A stretch of DNA of 64,000 nucleotides from contig JAOAFA010000104.1 of assembly GCA_026416535.1 (NCBI GenBank), positions 1 to 64,000 on the forward strand, written 5' to 3'. How positions within the stretch are numbered: the stretch's first letter is position 1; the number at the start of each line of letters is the position of its first letter. The position numbers and the translations under genes are program-made. Source of the stretch: Deltaproteobacteria bacterium (GTDB lineage: Bacteria > Myxococcota > SpSt-1050). Under the pieces are notes generated by a model, which ran no database searches, was not told the origin of the DNA, and saw only the letters and a list, made by a program, of their open reading frames with translations. Shown here piece after piece: positions 9,207 to 19,776 of the stretch.

Positions 9207-10793
9207 CTACTTAAAATATTCGACATTAATCTCAGGGAAGATATTGTCTCTCTCTTCTATGGTTTTTAACCAATCGAGATTAACCGAGTGGGATTTGACT
9301 TCATTATATATCCTTGTAAATCTAAGAATGTGGTCTGTGAATCTCTTGTGAGCATATCCGACTGCAGTTCCAGTCTTCATGATAAATGCCCAATCACTAC
9401 TTTGTGCCAGAAGAAGCTCACGAGCCGCCTGACGAATAGCCCTGTCTTCGACCTCACTTCGTCCATAATAGTAGTTAGCTAATTCATTCATCCTTCTCTC
9501 TGCAACATGTAGGTGTGGATATATCCACGAATTTGACCCTTCTACCCACACCTCGTAATATCCTTTATTGCCCCAGCTTGAGCGCGCGGGGTTTACTATT
9601 TGTTGAGTCGGGAACTGCCTTAGATAGTTAGATAGTAGTGTCGTCTTAAATATCTTTTGATCATAACATGATTTTCTGAAAAAGTAGTTTAAGAATTCAG
9701 GTCCTTCAAACCACCAATGCCCGAAAAGTTCTGCATCATAGGGAGCCAGAACTATTGGTTTAATACCAAGTTTTGAATGTAGATATTCAATCTGCCTTTC
9801 CCTATTAAACATGAAGTTGCCCGCATGAATGGCGGCCTTATTTAAGGCGGCGTCTCTAATATATGGTTGCTTGTGCTTGGTCTTCCCCGTAATTCTATAA
9901 TATTTAACTCCTGTGAAAATTCGAATTCCATCAGGATGGATATACGGCTTTATGTATTCGTAATCGAGGTCAAAACCAACATCTCTATAAAAATCTCTGT
10001 AGTCAAAATCTCCGGGGTATCCTTCCTCCGCGCTCCATACCTGTTTTGATGACTCAGGGTCCCTTCCATAGGCAGCAATTCCATAGGGTGTGAATATGGG
10101 GGCATAAACTCCGTAAATAGGGGTTGGTTTACCAAATAGTAGTCCATGTGTATCTAAGATAAAATATCTTATTTCTGCCTCAAACAGAAATCTCTCTACC
10201 CCATTGAAGTATGCACACTCAGGCAGCCATATCCCTTTAGGGTCCCTTCCAAAGCACTTGCGATGATAGTCTCTAGCCGTTAAAATCTGCCCTCGGATCG
10301 CCCAAGGGTGATCCTCCATTAAAGGGAGAAAACCATGGGTAGCTGCTACTGTTAGAATCTCCAAATATCCTGCATCTTGAAGTCTTTTTAGTTGAGAAAT
10401 GATATCCCTATTGTATTTCTCTTCAAATAAATATCTTAAGTGTTGAAAACGGGTGTGATAAAACCAGGCCAAATTATTAAAGTCAGGCTGGTGCCTTGTT
10501 CTTTCAATCTCCCTTCCTGTCAGATCAATAAGTCTATAGAGGTGTTTTAAGTATCTACTGCGTAGTAGTTCATCATTCATCATCGAGGCGAGAGAAGGAG
10601 ATATGGTAATGTTAACCTTAAAATTAACTCCATCTTGTGCTAGATTTTCAAATATATCAATAAGAGGAAGGTAGGTCTCGGAGACTGCCTCATAGAACCA
10701 ATCCTCTTCTAAAAATTCATCAAACTCTGGATGCCTTACATATGGGAGATGGGCATGAAGTAATATTGCTAAGAATCCCTTTTCATCAAACAC
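9207..10793 (-). CDS. Glycoside hydrolase family 57 protein, 1,4-alpha-glucan branching enzyme-like (DUF1957)
   Basis: HAHLPYVRHPE, GIWLPECAY, PYDAELFGHWWFEGPEFL motifs. Confidence 0.92.
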   Translation of the reverse strand: MFDEKGFLAILLHAHLPYVRHPEFDEFLEEDWFYEAVSETYLPLIDIFENLAQDGVNFKVNITISPSLASMMNDELLRSRYLKHLYRLIDLTGREIERTRHQPDFNNLAWFYHTRFQHLRYLFEEKYNRDIISQLKRLQDAGYLEILTVAATHGFLPLMEDHPWAIRGQILTARDYHRKCFGRDPKGIWLPECAYFNGVERFLFEAEIRYFILDTHGLLFGKPTPIYGVYAPIFTPYGIAAYGRDPESSKQVWSAEEGYPGDFDYRDFYRDVGFDLDYEYIKPYIHPDGIRIFTGVKYYRITGKTKHKQPYIRDAALNKAAIHAGNFMFNRERQIEYLHSKLGIKPIVLAPYDAELFGHWWFEGPEFLNYFFRKSCYDQKIFKTTLLSNYLRQFPTQQIVNPARSSWGNKGYYEVWVEGSNSWIYPHLHVAERRMNELANYYYGRSEVEDRAIRQAARELLLAQSSDWAFIMKTGTAVGYAHKRFTDHILRFTRIYNEVKSHSVNLDWLKTIEERDNIFPEINVEYFK

Positions 10794-10798
10794 GATCT

Positions 10799-11953
10799 CT
10801 ACCTCTCTTTTATTAAATTATCAGATGACGAGAGATTCCATTTTAGTGCCTTTCTAAGTCTCTCTAAAATCTCTTCGGAACCTTTTAAGTATCTTCTTAT
10901 ACCCTGTCCGTCTGGACCCCATAGCTCTTCGAGTAGGATGACCCCTTCCGGTAGTGGTGAAACATATGGGAAAGGTAACTCCGTTCCTTCCTCTTGAAGC
11001 TTAGAGAGTAGGTATGCAAGCTCTGAGATATCCCTCAGCCTTGGTCCTACAATCTCTTTTATCCTTGCAAGAGGTATATCAAACGGGATGGTTACAAACC
11101 TTACCTCTCCACTGGAGGTAGTTGACGGAGGCATCCTTACCGTTTTTGAACGAAGTATGGGTAAGAATCCATGCCTACTTTTTACAACGATCTCAACAAC
11201 GAAATCTCGCTCAGGGGAATCTACAAATGCATACCAGTTTTTTGTCCCATAAGGTATTTCATACAAAAGATACCTATTGGCATTACCACCATCATAAATA
11301 ATGTTGGTCACATCACTTATTTTGATGTATAACCTGTTGTCTATACTCTGAGTTAGATAATGTCTAATCGTATCTCTCGAGATGTCCCAGTAGCAGAAAA
11401 TCCATTCTGGATCCCTTGCAATGACGAAGATTGTGTCAATATCATAAGACTCTGGGAGCGTCCCTAATGCCTCTTCGACAAACTTTCTTCTAGACATATC
11501 TCCCATATCATATTTGGAAGGCTCTACATCTCCAGTTCCATGAACGGGCTTTGTGGATATCTGTTCTAAAACTATCCGTGCTTCAGGTTCATCCCTACCT
11601 TTCTTTCTAGCGAGTGTTGTTCTTTTCAATATATTTACACTTCTCTGAATTCCCTTTGATACGGATTTAACCTTTTCAGCAACCCTCTTTGTCTTTTCAA
11701 TTTGACTCTTGGCAACCCGTTTTGTCTTTTCAATCTCTTTTTTAGCCTTCTCTTTTGATTTTTCGATATGCATTTTAGCTATTTTTTGGGCATCCTCTGC
11801 CTTAGAGGTAAGATCGCTAATTATCTTCACCAATTGTAACTTAGTCATGCCCTTCTTAACATCCGCACTTAGTCTCTTGGCAAGCTTTAGTAGTTCTTCT
11901 TTGGATTTTTTCAATAAGCCTTTACTCTCGTCTGTCTCTTTCCTTTGAGGCAT
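10799..11953 (-). CDS. DUF4912 protein with N-terminal Rho-N/SAP-like segment and basic coiled coil
   Basis: SKEELLKLAKRLSADVKKGMTKLQLVKII; IEKTKRVA repeats; DPEWIFCYWDIS; next to the GH57 gene. Confidence 0.85.
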   Translation of the reverse strand: MPQRKETDESKGLLKKSKEELLKLAKRLSADVKKGMTKLQLVKIISDLTSKAEDAQKIAKMHIEKSKEKAKKEIEKTKRVAKSQIEKTKRVAEKVKSVSKGIQRSVNILKRTTLARKKGRDEPEARIVLEQISTKPVHGTGDVEPSKYDMGDMSRRKFVEEALGTLPESYDIDTIFVIARDPEWIFCYWDISRDTIRHYLTQSIDNRLYIKISDVTNIIYDGGNANRYLLYEIPYGTKNWYAFVDSPERDFVVEIVVKSRHGFLPILRSKTVRMPPSTTSSGEVRFVTIPFDIPLARIKEIVGPRLRDISELAYLLSKLQEEGTELPFPYVSPLPEGVILLEELWGPDGQGIRRYLKGSEEILERLRKALKWNLSSSDNLIKER

Positions 11954-12015
11954 TACTAAACCTCCTTGATAAGTGTAAAAACAAAGTCCTGGACCATATT
12001 GAGCTAAACCAAAAT

Positions 12016-12393
12016 TTATGCCGGTATATCACTCCTCTTTTCCTCTCTAATCAAGGCTAGGATTGAATGATGTGGTATTATTAGATATTTCTTCCCCTGA
12101 AAATCTATTTCTACTGATGACTCCTTTACAAATATTGCATAGTCGCCTTCTTGTGCCTGAAGTGGGATATATTTAACATCTTTTAGTTTGGCACCGCTAG
12201 GGAGTTCGTAAACCGAGCCGGGGTCATATACGGCATATCCGGGACCTGTCTTGACTACTCTACCAGACAGGACCTTTTCCTTTTCTTTAACTGTGGGCGG
12301 TAGATAGAGTCCTCCGTCGGTTTTTAAATTCTCCTCATCTGGTTCTATAAGAACCTTATCGCCTACAACTATGATATTCTTTTTAACATCCAT
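12016..12393 (-). CDS. GroES-like co-chaperonin (single-gene variant)
   Basis: VVGDKVLIEPDE...GGLYLPPTVKEKEKVLSGRVVKTGPG...EGDYAIFVKESSVEIDFQGKKYLIIPHHSILALIRE. Confidence 0.88.
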   Translation of the reverse strand: MDVKKNIIVVGDKVLIEPDEENLKTDGGLYLPPTVKEKEKVLSGRVVKTGPGYAVYDPGSVYELPSGAKLKDVKYIPLQAQEGDYAIFVKESSVEIDFQGKKYLIIPHHSILALIREEKRSDIPA

Positions 12394-12508
12394 AGCAAAT
12401 GAAATATATAACCCAATTAAAAAAATGCAACAGTAAATTTTTAATAATTATGAATTCAAGAATATGATAATTTTATCTCTCCTTAGGTTTTGGGAAATTA
12501 TTAGCTAC

Positions 12509-14410
12509 TCACCTCTTAACCAACTTTTCGAGTTCCTCTATTCTCCTAGTAAAAATATTGAATGCCTCCTCATAAGGTTCTTTAGACATCATATCAGCAC
12601 CAGAGCGCCTTAATAGCTCAAGTGGATAATCTGAAAATCCGCCTTTCAATAGGTTTTCTACGTACTCCTTGCGGGCATTCTCTCCTTCTCTAAGGACCCT
12701 TTCACTTAGATACAGAGCAGCAATATATCCCGTAACATACTTATAGACATAGAAGTTGTAGTAAAAATGGGGAACATACGCCCATTCAACGGCATATAGG
12801 TCATCTATTTTAACTACCCCTTTCGAATCACCATAGTATTTTTTCAAAAGTTCAAGATAAGTCTTGTTCAAAAAATCCGCCGTAATGGGTTCTTTGTTTT
12901 CTGCAGATTTGTATATATTATACTCGAATTCTGAAAACATCGCCTGTCTAAAAACAGTGGTACGCATTGTTTCAAGAGATTCTCCTAAAAGGATCTTCCT
13001 TTTTGTAATGTCCTTTTCTTTTGATAGCATGTAATTTAATAGCAGATTTTCATTGAAGGTAGATGCTACTTCTGCAACGAAGATAGGATAATTAGCTTTA
13101 GCAAATGGCTGAGTCTTATTGGAATAGTATGAATGCATTGCATGACCAAGTTCATGAAGCATCGTGGAGACAGAGTTATAATTGTCGTTGTAGTTTAGTA
13201 GCATATAGGGATGGACATCGTAGTGATCACCAGTCATATAGGCACCAGATCTTTTTCCTCTATTTGGATAGACATCAGTCCATCCACTTCCAGGGCTCAG
13301 GGCCTCAATAGCAATTTTGACATATTCATCTCCCATAGGCTTAAGTGTTTCACCTGCTATTTTTACTGCCTCTTCATACGAATATGTATCTTGAATACCC
13401 GTTGTAATAGGTGCATAAAGGTCATAATATCTAAGTTCACTTAGACCAAGAATTTCTTTCTTCAGTATCAAGTATCTGTGTAAAACATTAAGATTTTCAT
13501 TTATCATCTTTATAAGATTTTCATACAATTCGACAGGGATGTTTTCATAGAATATAGAGGCCTCAAGGGCCGATTTATACCTTCTCGTCTTTGCATAAAA
13601 TATATTGGCATCAATCTGAGAGGCAAGAGATTGGGCAAGTGTATTCTTGTATTTCATGTAAGTAGAGAAAAATTCAACAAAGATCTTTTCTCTGTCACTC
13701 CTTATTGTGGACTCCCTATACTTGGTGTAGTTAGCCTGGTTGAGTTGGACCTTTTCTTTTGTAGAGAGTTCTACCTCTGGGAAATTTAGCTCTCCTCCAG
13801 TAAATGCCGAATATATGTTATACCCTGCACTCGCAAAAGTAGCAGTTCGTGCAAGGAGCTCCTCCTCTTTCCTTGATAGAATGTGAGACTTTTTCCTCAA
13901 TAAGTTCTTTAGAAACATATCATAGTCTTTGAAATCTTTGTGGGATATAAGTTTCTTAATAGTTGCTTCAGGAAGAGAAATAAGTTCGGGTTCAATAAAA
14001 GCCGTTGCCTCTCCAAAGTCAGCAGAGACCTTCTCCGCTATAGATTTAAGTGCCAATGTCTCAGAGACCCGCGTGTCTTGATCATAGGACATCATTGCAT
14101 AACCACTAATACGGTATAGTTTGTGCATTAACTTAAAATATAGATCAAGCACCTTCTTTATGTCTTCAGTCTTCTTGAGTTTACCCTTATACTTCTCAAA
14201 TTCTTTTAAGTTATTTAATATAAAATCCTTATCTTTTCTCCACTCCTCGATATTTTTATAAAGATGCGTCAGATCCCATTTATACTTAGAATCTATCTCA
14301 CTCCTTTCTTTTATTTCACCCTTTTTCATAATAGGTCCTCCTTGTTGATAGGCTGCTATCAAAATGATTGCGATGATGAAAACAAAAAACGAAAGACTAA
14401 TTCTATTCAC
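12509..14410 (-). CDS. pepF: Oligoendopeptidase F (M3B family), with N-terminal signal-like segment
   Basis: HELGHAMHSYYS zinc site; RKSHILSRKEEELLA; SGAYMTGDHYDVHPYMLLNY. Confidence 0.93.
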   Translation of the reverse strand: MNRISLSFFVFIIAIILIAAYQQGGPIMKKGEIKERSEIDSKYKWDLTHLYKNIEEWRKDKDFILNNLKEFEKYKGKLKKTEDIKKVLDLYFKLMHKLYRISGYAMMSYDQDTRVSETLALKSIAEKVSADFGEATAFIEPELISLPEATIKKLISHKDFKDYDMFLKNLLRKKSHILSRKEEELLARTATFASAGYNIYSAFTGGELNFPEVELSTKEKVQLNQANYTKYRESTIRSDREKIFVEFFSTYMKYKNTLAQSLASQIDANIFYAKTRRYKSALEASIFYENIPVELYENLIKMINENLNVLHRYLILKKEILGLSELRYYDLYAPITTGIQDTYSYEEAVKIAGETLKPMGDEYVKIAIEALSPGSGWTDVYPNRGKRSGAYMTGDHYDVHPYMLLNYNDNYNSVSTMLHELGHAMHSYYSNKTQPFAKANYPIFVAEVASTFNENLLLNYMLSKEKDITKRKILLGESLETMRTTVFRQAMFSEFEYNIYKSAENKEPITADFLNKTYLELLKKYYGDSKGVVKIDDLYAVEWAYVPHFYYNFYVYKYVTGYIAALYLSERVLREGENARKEYVENLLKGGFSDYPLELLRRSGADMMSKEPYEEAFNIFTRRIEELEKLVKR

Positions 14411-15174
14411 AGTAAACCTCCTAAATAGTTATTGAAGGAATAACCACCATAAAAATATAATCAATATTTTACTTTGAGCAAGGAAATTTTGCTAACTGTG
14501 ATCATTATTTTGTAGAGAAATCCCGCCATGGCCGATAGGGAAGCCCAGTTTTTATGAGTGGTAAAAAGACCTTCTCTATTCCTCTCTTCTATCGAAAAAA
14601 CTTAAAGTTCTCCTTCTTATATACTATGAATTTTCAAACTATCTATCTCTGCCACAGGTGTCTTTAATCTTCTTTCAAAAAATCTACTCCTACATCCCCA
14701 TCTTCATAACAAAACATAGTTCTCTCTTCTAAAAAGGGCCATTTTTACACCTTCTATAGTCTCGGCTTTCAAGTACTTTCTTTTGTTGGAATAGTGTTTA
14801 ATTTGTTTAAGGTTTTGTAATAGTGTTTCCATACCTGCTTTCATAGTCTATGTTTTTGGTGTTTAGGATAATATTGTGAGAGTTTAATATGTTGTTGAAT
14901 TTTTAGAGTTCACTTTCTCCATTTTTACCTCATCTTCCAGAGCACACACAGTTTCTATTAATACTAACTTTATGTGTAGATTAATTTCCCTCTCTTCGAC
15001 AGTTAATACATAAAGTATTAAAGGATATAAAAATAAGACACCGCATATAAAATTTGTAAAGGCACAAAGAGAAACTTGCGATGGTATAGATGAGTATAAA
15101 AGACCTATTATCTTGTGTTTTTACACCGATAGGGAGCTTAGGTATAGCGTACTTTGCCAATCAACCCATATATT

Positions 15175-18100
15175 CTATTGGGTGAATTGAGCCTTTCTAA
15201 GCTCCTTGATGATTGATAAAATTTCCGGATCCTTTATTTTATCCTCACCCACTTTACTCAGAACCTCCCTAATTTTCACATAGTTTTCCTTGTAGTAATA
15301 ACGCTTAATTGCGAGGGATATTACCTTAAGCCTCTCGTTTTCATTCAGGAGGTTAGATGAGAGTAGGCTATCTGTGACAGATTCAAATCCATCTGTGTCG
15401 TCAAGGAAGAAGTAAATGTTTTGTATATATTTGAGGATATCTTTGTTATGTTCATAAGCTATACATTTATTTAAGTGATAAAATATATTTGAATTTTGAG
15501 TTTTGTAAAAAATCGAAGCCGATAGTTCTATATATTTCAATATGTTTTGAAGCAGACTTAGACATTTTTCAATGCTGTAGGCTTCGGGTTGTTTTGGAAA
15601 GTCATTTATAAAGGTGTAAAGGGCGAGTAACTGAGGATATGCGTTTGTGATATGTATATTCTCTTTGTCTACACCCTTTTCTAACAAGTAAAGATAAGCA
15701 GATCGAGCAACTTGCCTCTGACCTCTAATCTCACAGGATTTTATAAAATCGAGAATCTCTTCTTTACTCATTAGAGAGAACGAATCCTTGATCAGTTCTT
15801 TAGTTGGCAACCTGCTATACTCATAGATAACATTTGCTTCCGATATAGCAAAAACAATATCTGACGGCATTCCGATGAAAAATGCCTTTGGCGCCTCATA
15901 TTCTATTATAGGGAATTTATCCTCATTAACTAGGAGATTCTCATCGCCTCTCCCAAAATGCATCCTAAATCTTCGGTCGCCTATTAAGTTCATTGACACA
16001 AACTCATATATCGTATCTGGAATCCCTATTGAGTTTTTATCCCTTATGGCAGAATAAAATACGGGATCGCTGAATTTCTCATAAATCCTTTGCTTATTAA
16101 AGTTCAAAGGCTTTTCAGATGCAACTATTAGAAGATCCAGTGCAGCGGGTGCAAATACATAAGCGTAGTTGAATACATGTCCTATTGTATTGAACATAAT
16201 ATTTACAATTCTGTCATTTGTTTCGTATGCCTGGAACCACTGAATAAATATCCCATCTTCTTTTAGGTGCGATTTTACTTCCTCAAAGTATTGAACAGTA
16301 AAAAGGCTTGCAAGCCCTGCTATCCACGGGTTCGATGGTTCCGAGATGATAACATCATACTTTTTTTCCGGATTTAATCTGAGATACTCTCTTCCATCAG
16401 AATTAATAATTTTAACTTTCTTGTTATTTAATACATCAAAGTTAAAGTCCTTAAACAGAATCCCCGCTTCAATTACCTCCTTTGATACCTCAAGTAGTTC
16501 AACATTTTTAACCTCATTATTAATCGCTGCTACACCAGCGGTGACTCCACTACCCATACCAAGGACAAAGATATCCTCAGGGTTATTGTGAAGCAAAACT
16601 CCCAAAAGACCTGACCACAATTGAGTAGGCATGTCATACTCAGAGCTGGCATCAGGTTTTCCATTTATCCTCAATATTATGGTTCCCTTCTTGTTTTTTG
16701 TAACTGATACTAGTGAACCCTTCCCTTCTTTATAGTACAAAAGTTTCTCACGGTTCTTATCGTTTATGAATTCATCAAAGGATCGAGCCACTCGTTTTCT
16801 GATCCTGAAACTGCCTCGCTGAATATATTCTCTGTCTATGAACTCGTAAGATATAATAAAGATTAGCAATGGCACAGATATAATTGATAAACCTATTTTA
16901 AAATTCCTCTTTACTCCTGTGATATAAAATAGTATTATCCCTATTAAAAGGTTAATGACGACCCCTACTTTCATTGAGCTTTCCATACCTATCAGGGGTA
17001 ATAGTAGGAAGCCTGTAAATAGAGAACCAAATAAGTTACCAAGCGTGTTTATGGAAAATGTATCTCCAATGCCTACCCCAACCTTAGTTATGCTTTTTGT
17101 ATTTATATGACTTGCTAAAGGCAATGTCATACCAATAAATAGTGTCGGCAAAAACATGACAACAAAACAGATGATAATCTTTGTAATCTCGTAGAATATG
17201 AACATTGACTCTGTCTTTGGTATAGCGCTCCCAATTATATTGAAATAATAAGGCAAGCGCATATATAGAGGCAAGGCGATAATTATTGACAATGCTATTA
17301 GTATTTCAATGATAGCAAACCAGAAGAGATGATTGATCCTTTTTGAAAGCGCTTTATGAATTATATAAGAGCCAACAGCAATACCAGTTATAAAAGTAAA
17401 TAACATAACAGCAAAGGATTGGACTGCTGACCCTATAATTAATGATAACATCCTTGTCCAGACTACTTCATATAACATTGAGACAAAACCACTAATTCCT
17501 ATCATTATTAAGACAACCTTTATATCAGAATCGGAGTATTTTATCTCAGGACTAATATTATTTGGGGTAGTATCCATCTCATCTATACTATCCATGGTCT
17601 TTTCACTTACCTTTTTACTTAAGTAGAATGTTACAACACCCACTAATATATTTACGAAAGAAAAGAGCTGGATTGAGAGGTCTGTCCCAAGGGTGTGAAT
17701 AATAAAGTACCCTCCAATCAATGTCCCTGCAATAGCACCTACTGTATTGAGAAAGTACAATAATCCAACCTTCGCTCCCACATCAGCTATGTGTTTTATA
17801 ATGAACTTACTCATTACTGGGAGTGTCCCTCCCATAAATGTTGTTGGAAGTAAAATTGTCATTATGCTAAAGATGATTTTTAACAAGAGATTACTTATTG
17901 AATTAGGGACAGAACCTTGGGCAAGTGTAAAATAAAGGTCAAATAGAATATCAAAGTAGATCGGGAAGAGTGCACAGGTAATACCGATCCCAAATTCGAG
18001 GTAAGAATAAAGTTTGAGGGGATTCTTGTATCTGTCTACGAATTTTCCGAAGATGTGATTTCCAAGGGCGAGCCCTCCCATGAATGTAGACAGAAGGATA

Positions 18101-18228
18101 GCAACAGAGTATGAAGTAATCCCTAAAAATAGATTAAAATACTTAGACCAGACCACCTGGTATATCAAACCGGCCATCCCAGATAGGAAAAAACAGACAT
18201 AAATGGCAAATTTCATTAATTTCCTCAC
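15175..18228 (-). CDS. Fused membrane transporter-like / spermidine synthase-like protein
   Basis: Long N-terminal multi-TM region; VLGMGSGVTAGVAA...IINSDGREYLRLNPEKKYDVIISEPSNPWIAGLASLFT aminopropyltransferase-like region; helical C-terminus. Confidence 0.88.
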   Translation of the reverse strand: MRKLMKFAIYVCFFLSGMAGLIYQVVWSKYFNLFLGITSYSVAILLSTFMGGLALGNHIFGKFVDRYKNPLKLYSYLEFGIGITCALFPIYFDILFDLYFTLAQGSVPNSISNLLLKIIFSIMTILLPTTFMGGTLPVMSKFIIKHIADVGAKVGLLYFLNTVGAIAGTLIGGYFIIHTLGTDLSIQLFSFVNILVGVVTFYLSKKVSEKTMDSIDEMDTTPNNISPEIKYSDSDIKVVLIMIGISGFVSMLYEVVWTRMLSLIIGSAVQSFAVMLFTFITGIAVGSYIIHKALSKRINHLFWFAIIEILIALSIIIALPLYMRLPYYFNIIGSAIPKTESMFIFYEITKIIICFVVMFLPTLFIGMTLPLASHINTKSITKVGVGIGDTFSINTLGNLFGSLFTGFLLLPLIGMESSMKVGVVINLLIGIILFYITGVKRNFKIGLSIISVPLLIFIISYEFIDREYIQRGSFRIRKRVARSFDEFINDKNREKLLYYKEGKGSLVSVTKNKKGTIILRINGKPDASSEYDMPTQLWSGLLGVLLHNNPEDIFVLGMGSGVTAGVAAINNEVKNVELLEVSKEVIEAGILFKDFNFDVLNNKKVKIINSDGREYLRLNPEKKYDVIISEPSNPWIAGLASLFTVQYFEEVKSHLKEDGIFIQWFQAYETNDRIVNIMFNTIGHVFNYAYVFAPAALDLLIVASEKPLNFNKQRIYEKFSDPVFYSAIRDKNSIGIPDTIYEFVSMNLIGDRRFRMHFGRGDENLLVNEDKFPIIEYEAPKAFFIGMPSDIVFAISEANVIYEYSRLPTKELIKDSFSLMSKEEILDFIKSCEIRGQRQVARSAYLYLLEKGVDKENIHITNAYPQLLALYTFINDFPKQPEAYSIEKCLSLLQNILKYIELSASIFYKTQNSNIFYHLNKCIAYEHNKDILKYIQNIYFFLDDTDGFESVTDSLLSSNLLNENERLKVISLAIKRYYYKENYVKIREVLSKVGEDKIKDPEILSIIKELRKAQFTQ

Positions 18229-18840
18229 AGATGGAGCACAATTTTTATATTATAGATCATGTAAGTTGTAAATTTAATTTTTTAAACTCCTTTATATAGC
18301 TATCTAATGTAGAATAGCTAAGGGGAAAATTTTCAACGTTAATTAAGTCAGTTGAAATTAGGTATTCCTCAGCAGAGGTTGTTGTAGTCCTTATCTATGT
18401 TGTCATCATAAGCTTTTTACTGAGCCTCTTAGATGATTGGTAGAATTGTAGACACACTGTAGGTATTTTGTTGTAAGGAAAGTTTATGTAGAGTAGAATT
18501 TTGTGAGCAGAGCAGTCGAAAAAGGATCTTTGACCTTACCAATAACTCACAGGGAATTTTTCAGGTGAATCCTACGACAATTCGATGCGCTTTCATACGC
18601 CATTATTAGGCAGGTGTATTCCAACTTACTGTCTTGAAAAAGATGATAGGCTATAGGTCTCAAAATTATGCCCTACTCCAGGTTTTGTTCTTATTATTAA
18701 AGATCCGTAGGTGCCGTGTGAGGATTACTTTTTGTAAACATACAAATGTTTTATGTTATATTAATTGATAAAACACAAATTTGGAGTTATAAAGTGATGT
18801 TACGGCGATCGGTGTACCGTATTTGACGTGGAGTATAAGA

Positions 18841-19296
18841 ATGATAGAAGAGAGGATTTCCTGGGATGAGTACTTTTTGTCTTTTGCACAACTAGCTGCG
18901 ACCCGCTCAACTTGTTTAAGGAGAAAGGTAGGAGCAGTAATTGTAAAAGACAAACATATAATATCTACTGGTTATAACGGAGCACCTAAGGGAATTAGGC
19001 ATTGTAGTGAGGTAGGTTGTATTAGAGAGGCTGAGAAGGTTCCATCAGGTCAGAGACATGAGCTCTGTCGCGGGCTTCACGCTGAGCAAAATGCAATTAT
19101 TCAAGCGGCCTTATACGGTGCCCAGACTGATGGTGGCATCATATACTGTACCAATCAACCATGTGTGATCTGCGCAAAGATGATCATAAATGCTGGGATA
19201 AGATCTGTTGTATTTAGTGAAGGATATACCGATAGTCTTGCCCAAGAGATGCTCACAGAGGCCAATATAAAATTGATAAAATTTGATAGGAAATAA
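18841..19296 (+). CDS. Deoxycytidylate (dCMP) deaminase
   Basis: [12 protein letters not shown] zinc site and [17 protein letters not shown] opens with TTG at 18823, ATG at 18841 preferred. Confidence 0.94.
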   Translation: MIEERISWDEYFLSFAQLAATRSTCLRRKVGAVIVKDKHIISTGYNGAPKGIRHCSEVGCIREAEKVPSGQRHELCRGLHAEQNAIIQAALYGAQTDGGIIYCTNQPCVICAKMIINAGIRSVVFSEGYTDSLAQEMLTEANIKLIKFDRK

Positions 19297-19776
19297 ATGA
19301 AATGCCCATTTTGCAAATCGTCAAATACAAAAGTAATTGATTCCAGAGTATCTAAAAACGAGTTGTCTATAAGAAGAAGGAGGGAGTGTGTAGCTTGTAA
19401 AAAAAGATTTACAACATTCGAGATAGTGGAGTTTGAACTACCATCTGTTGTCAAAAAGGATGGGAGGAGAGAGCCTTTTGATAGGCAGAAGATCTTAGCC
19501 GGGCTCAAGAAAGCATGTGAGAAGAGACCAATTCCTACAACGACCCTTGAAGAGATTGTCACAGAAATAGAGAGGATGTTGATGGAGTCAGGTGATAAAG
19601 AGGTGAGTTCAAGTTTTATAGGTGAGTTGGTCATGCAACGACTAAAAAATCTAGATAAAATTGCCTATATAAGATTTGCAAGCGTCTATCGAGCTTTCGG
19701 TGACATAGAGGATTTACTCAACGAGGTCAGAGGTATGCTTAAGGGAAAGAGGAGGAGGTCTCACAATAGTGAATAA
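19297..19776 (+). CDS. nrdR: Transcriptional repressor NrdR
   Basis: MKCPFCKSSNTKVIDSR...RRRRECVACKKRFTTFE...VVKKDGRREPFDRQKI. Confidence 0.97.
   Translation: MKCPFCKSSNTKVIDSRVSKNELSIRRRRECVACKKRFTTFEIVEFELPSVVKKDGRREPFDRQKILAGLKKACEKRPIPTTTLEEIVTEIERMLMESGDKEVSSSFIGELVMQRLKNLDKIAYIRFASVYRAFGDIEDLLNEVRGMLKGKRRRSHNSE

Noticed and set aside
12016-12393. Orphan groES as a novelty
   Set aside because: Second GroES-like variants without groEL (with the EGDYAIF...KYLIIPHHSIL pattern) are familiar in other bacteria; reported only as a feature.
12394-12508. CIRCE element upstream of the GroES-like gene
   Set aside because: No TTAGCACTC-N9-GAGTGCTAA-like sequence found.
19155-19634. 159-aa minus-strand ORF across dCMP deaminase/nrdR
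   Set aside because: Antisense to two well-recognised genes; no independent support.
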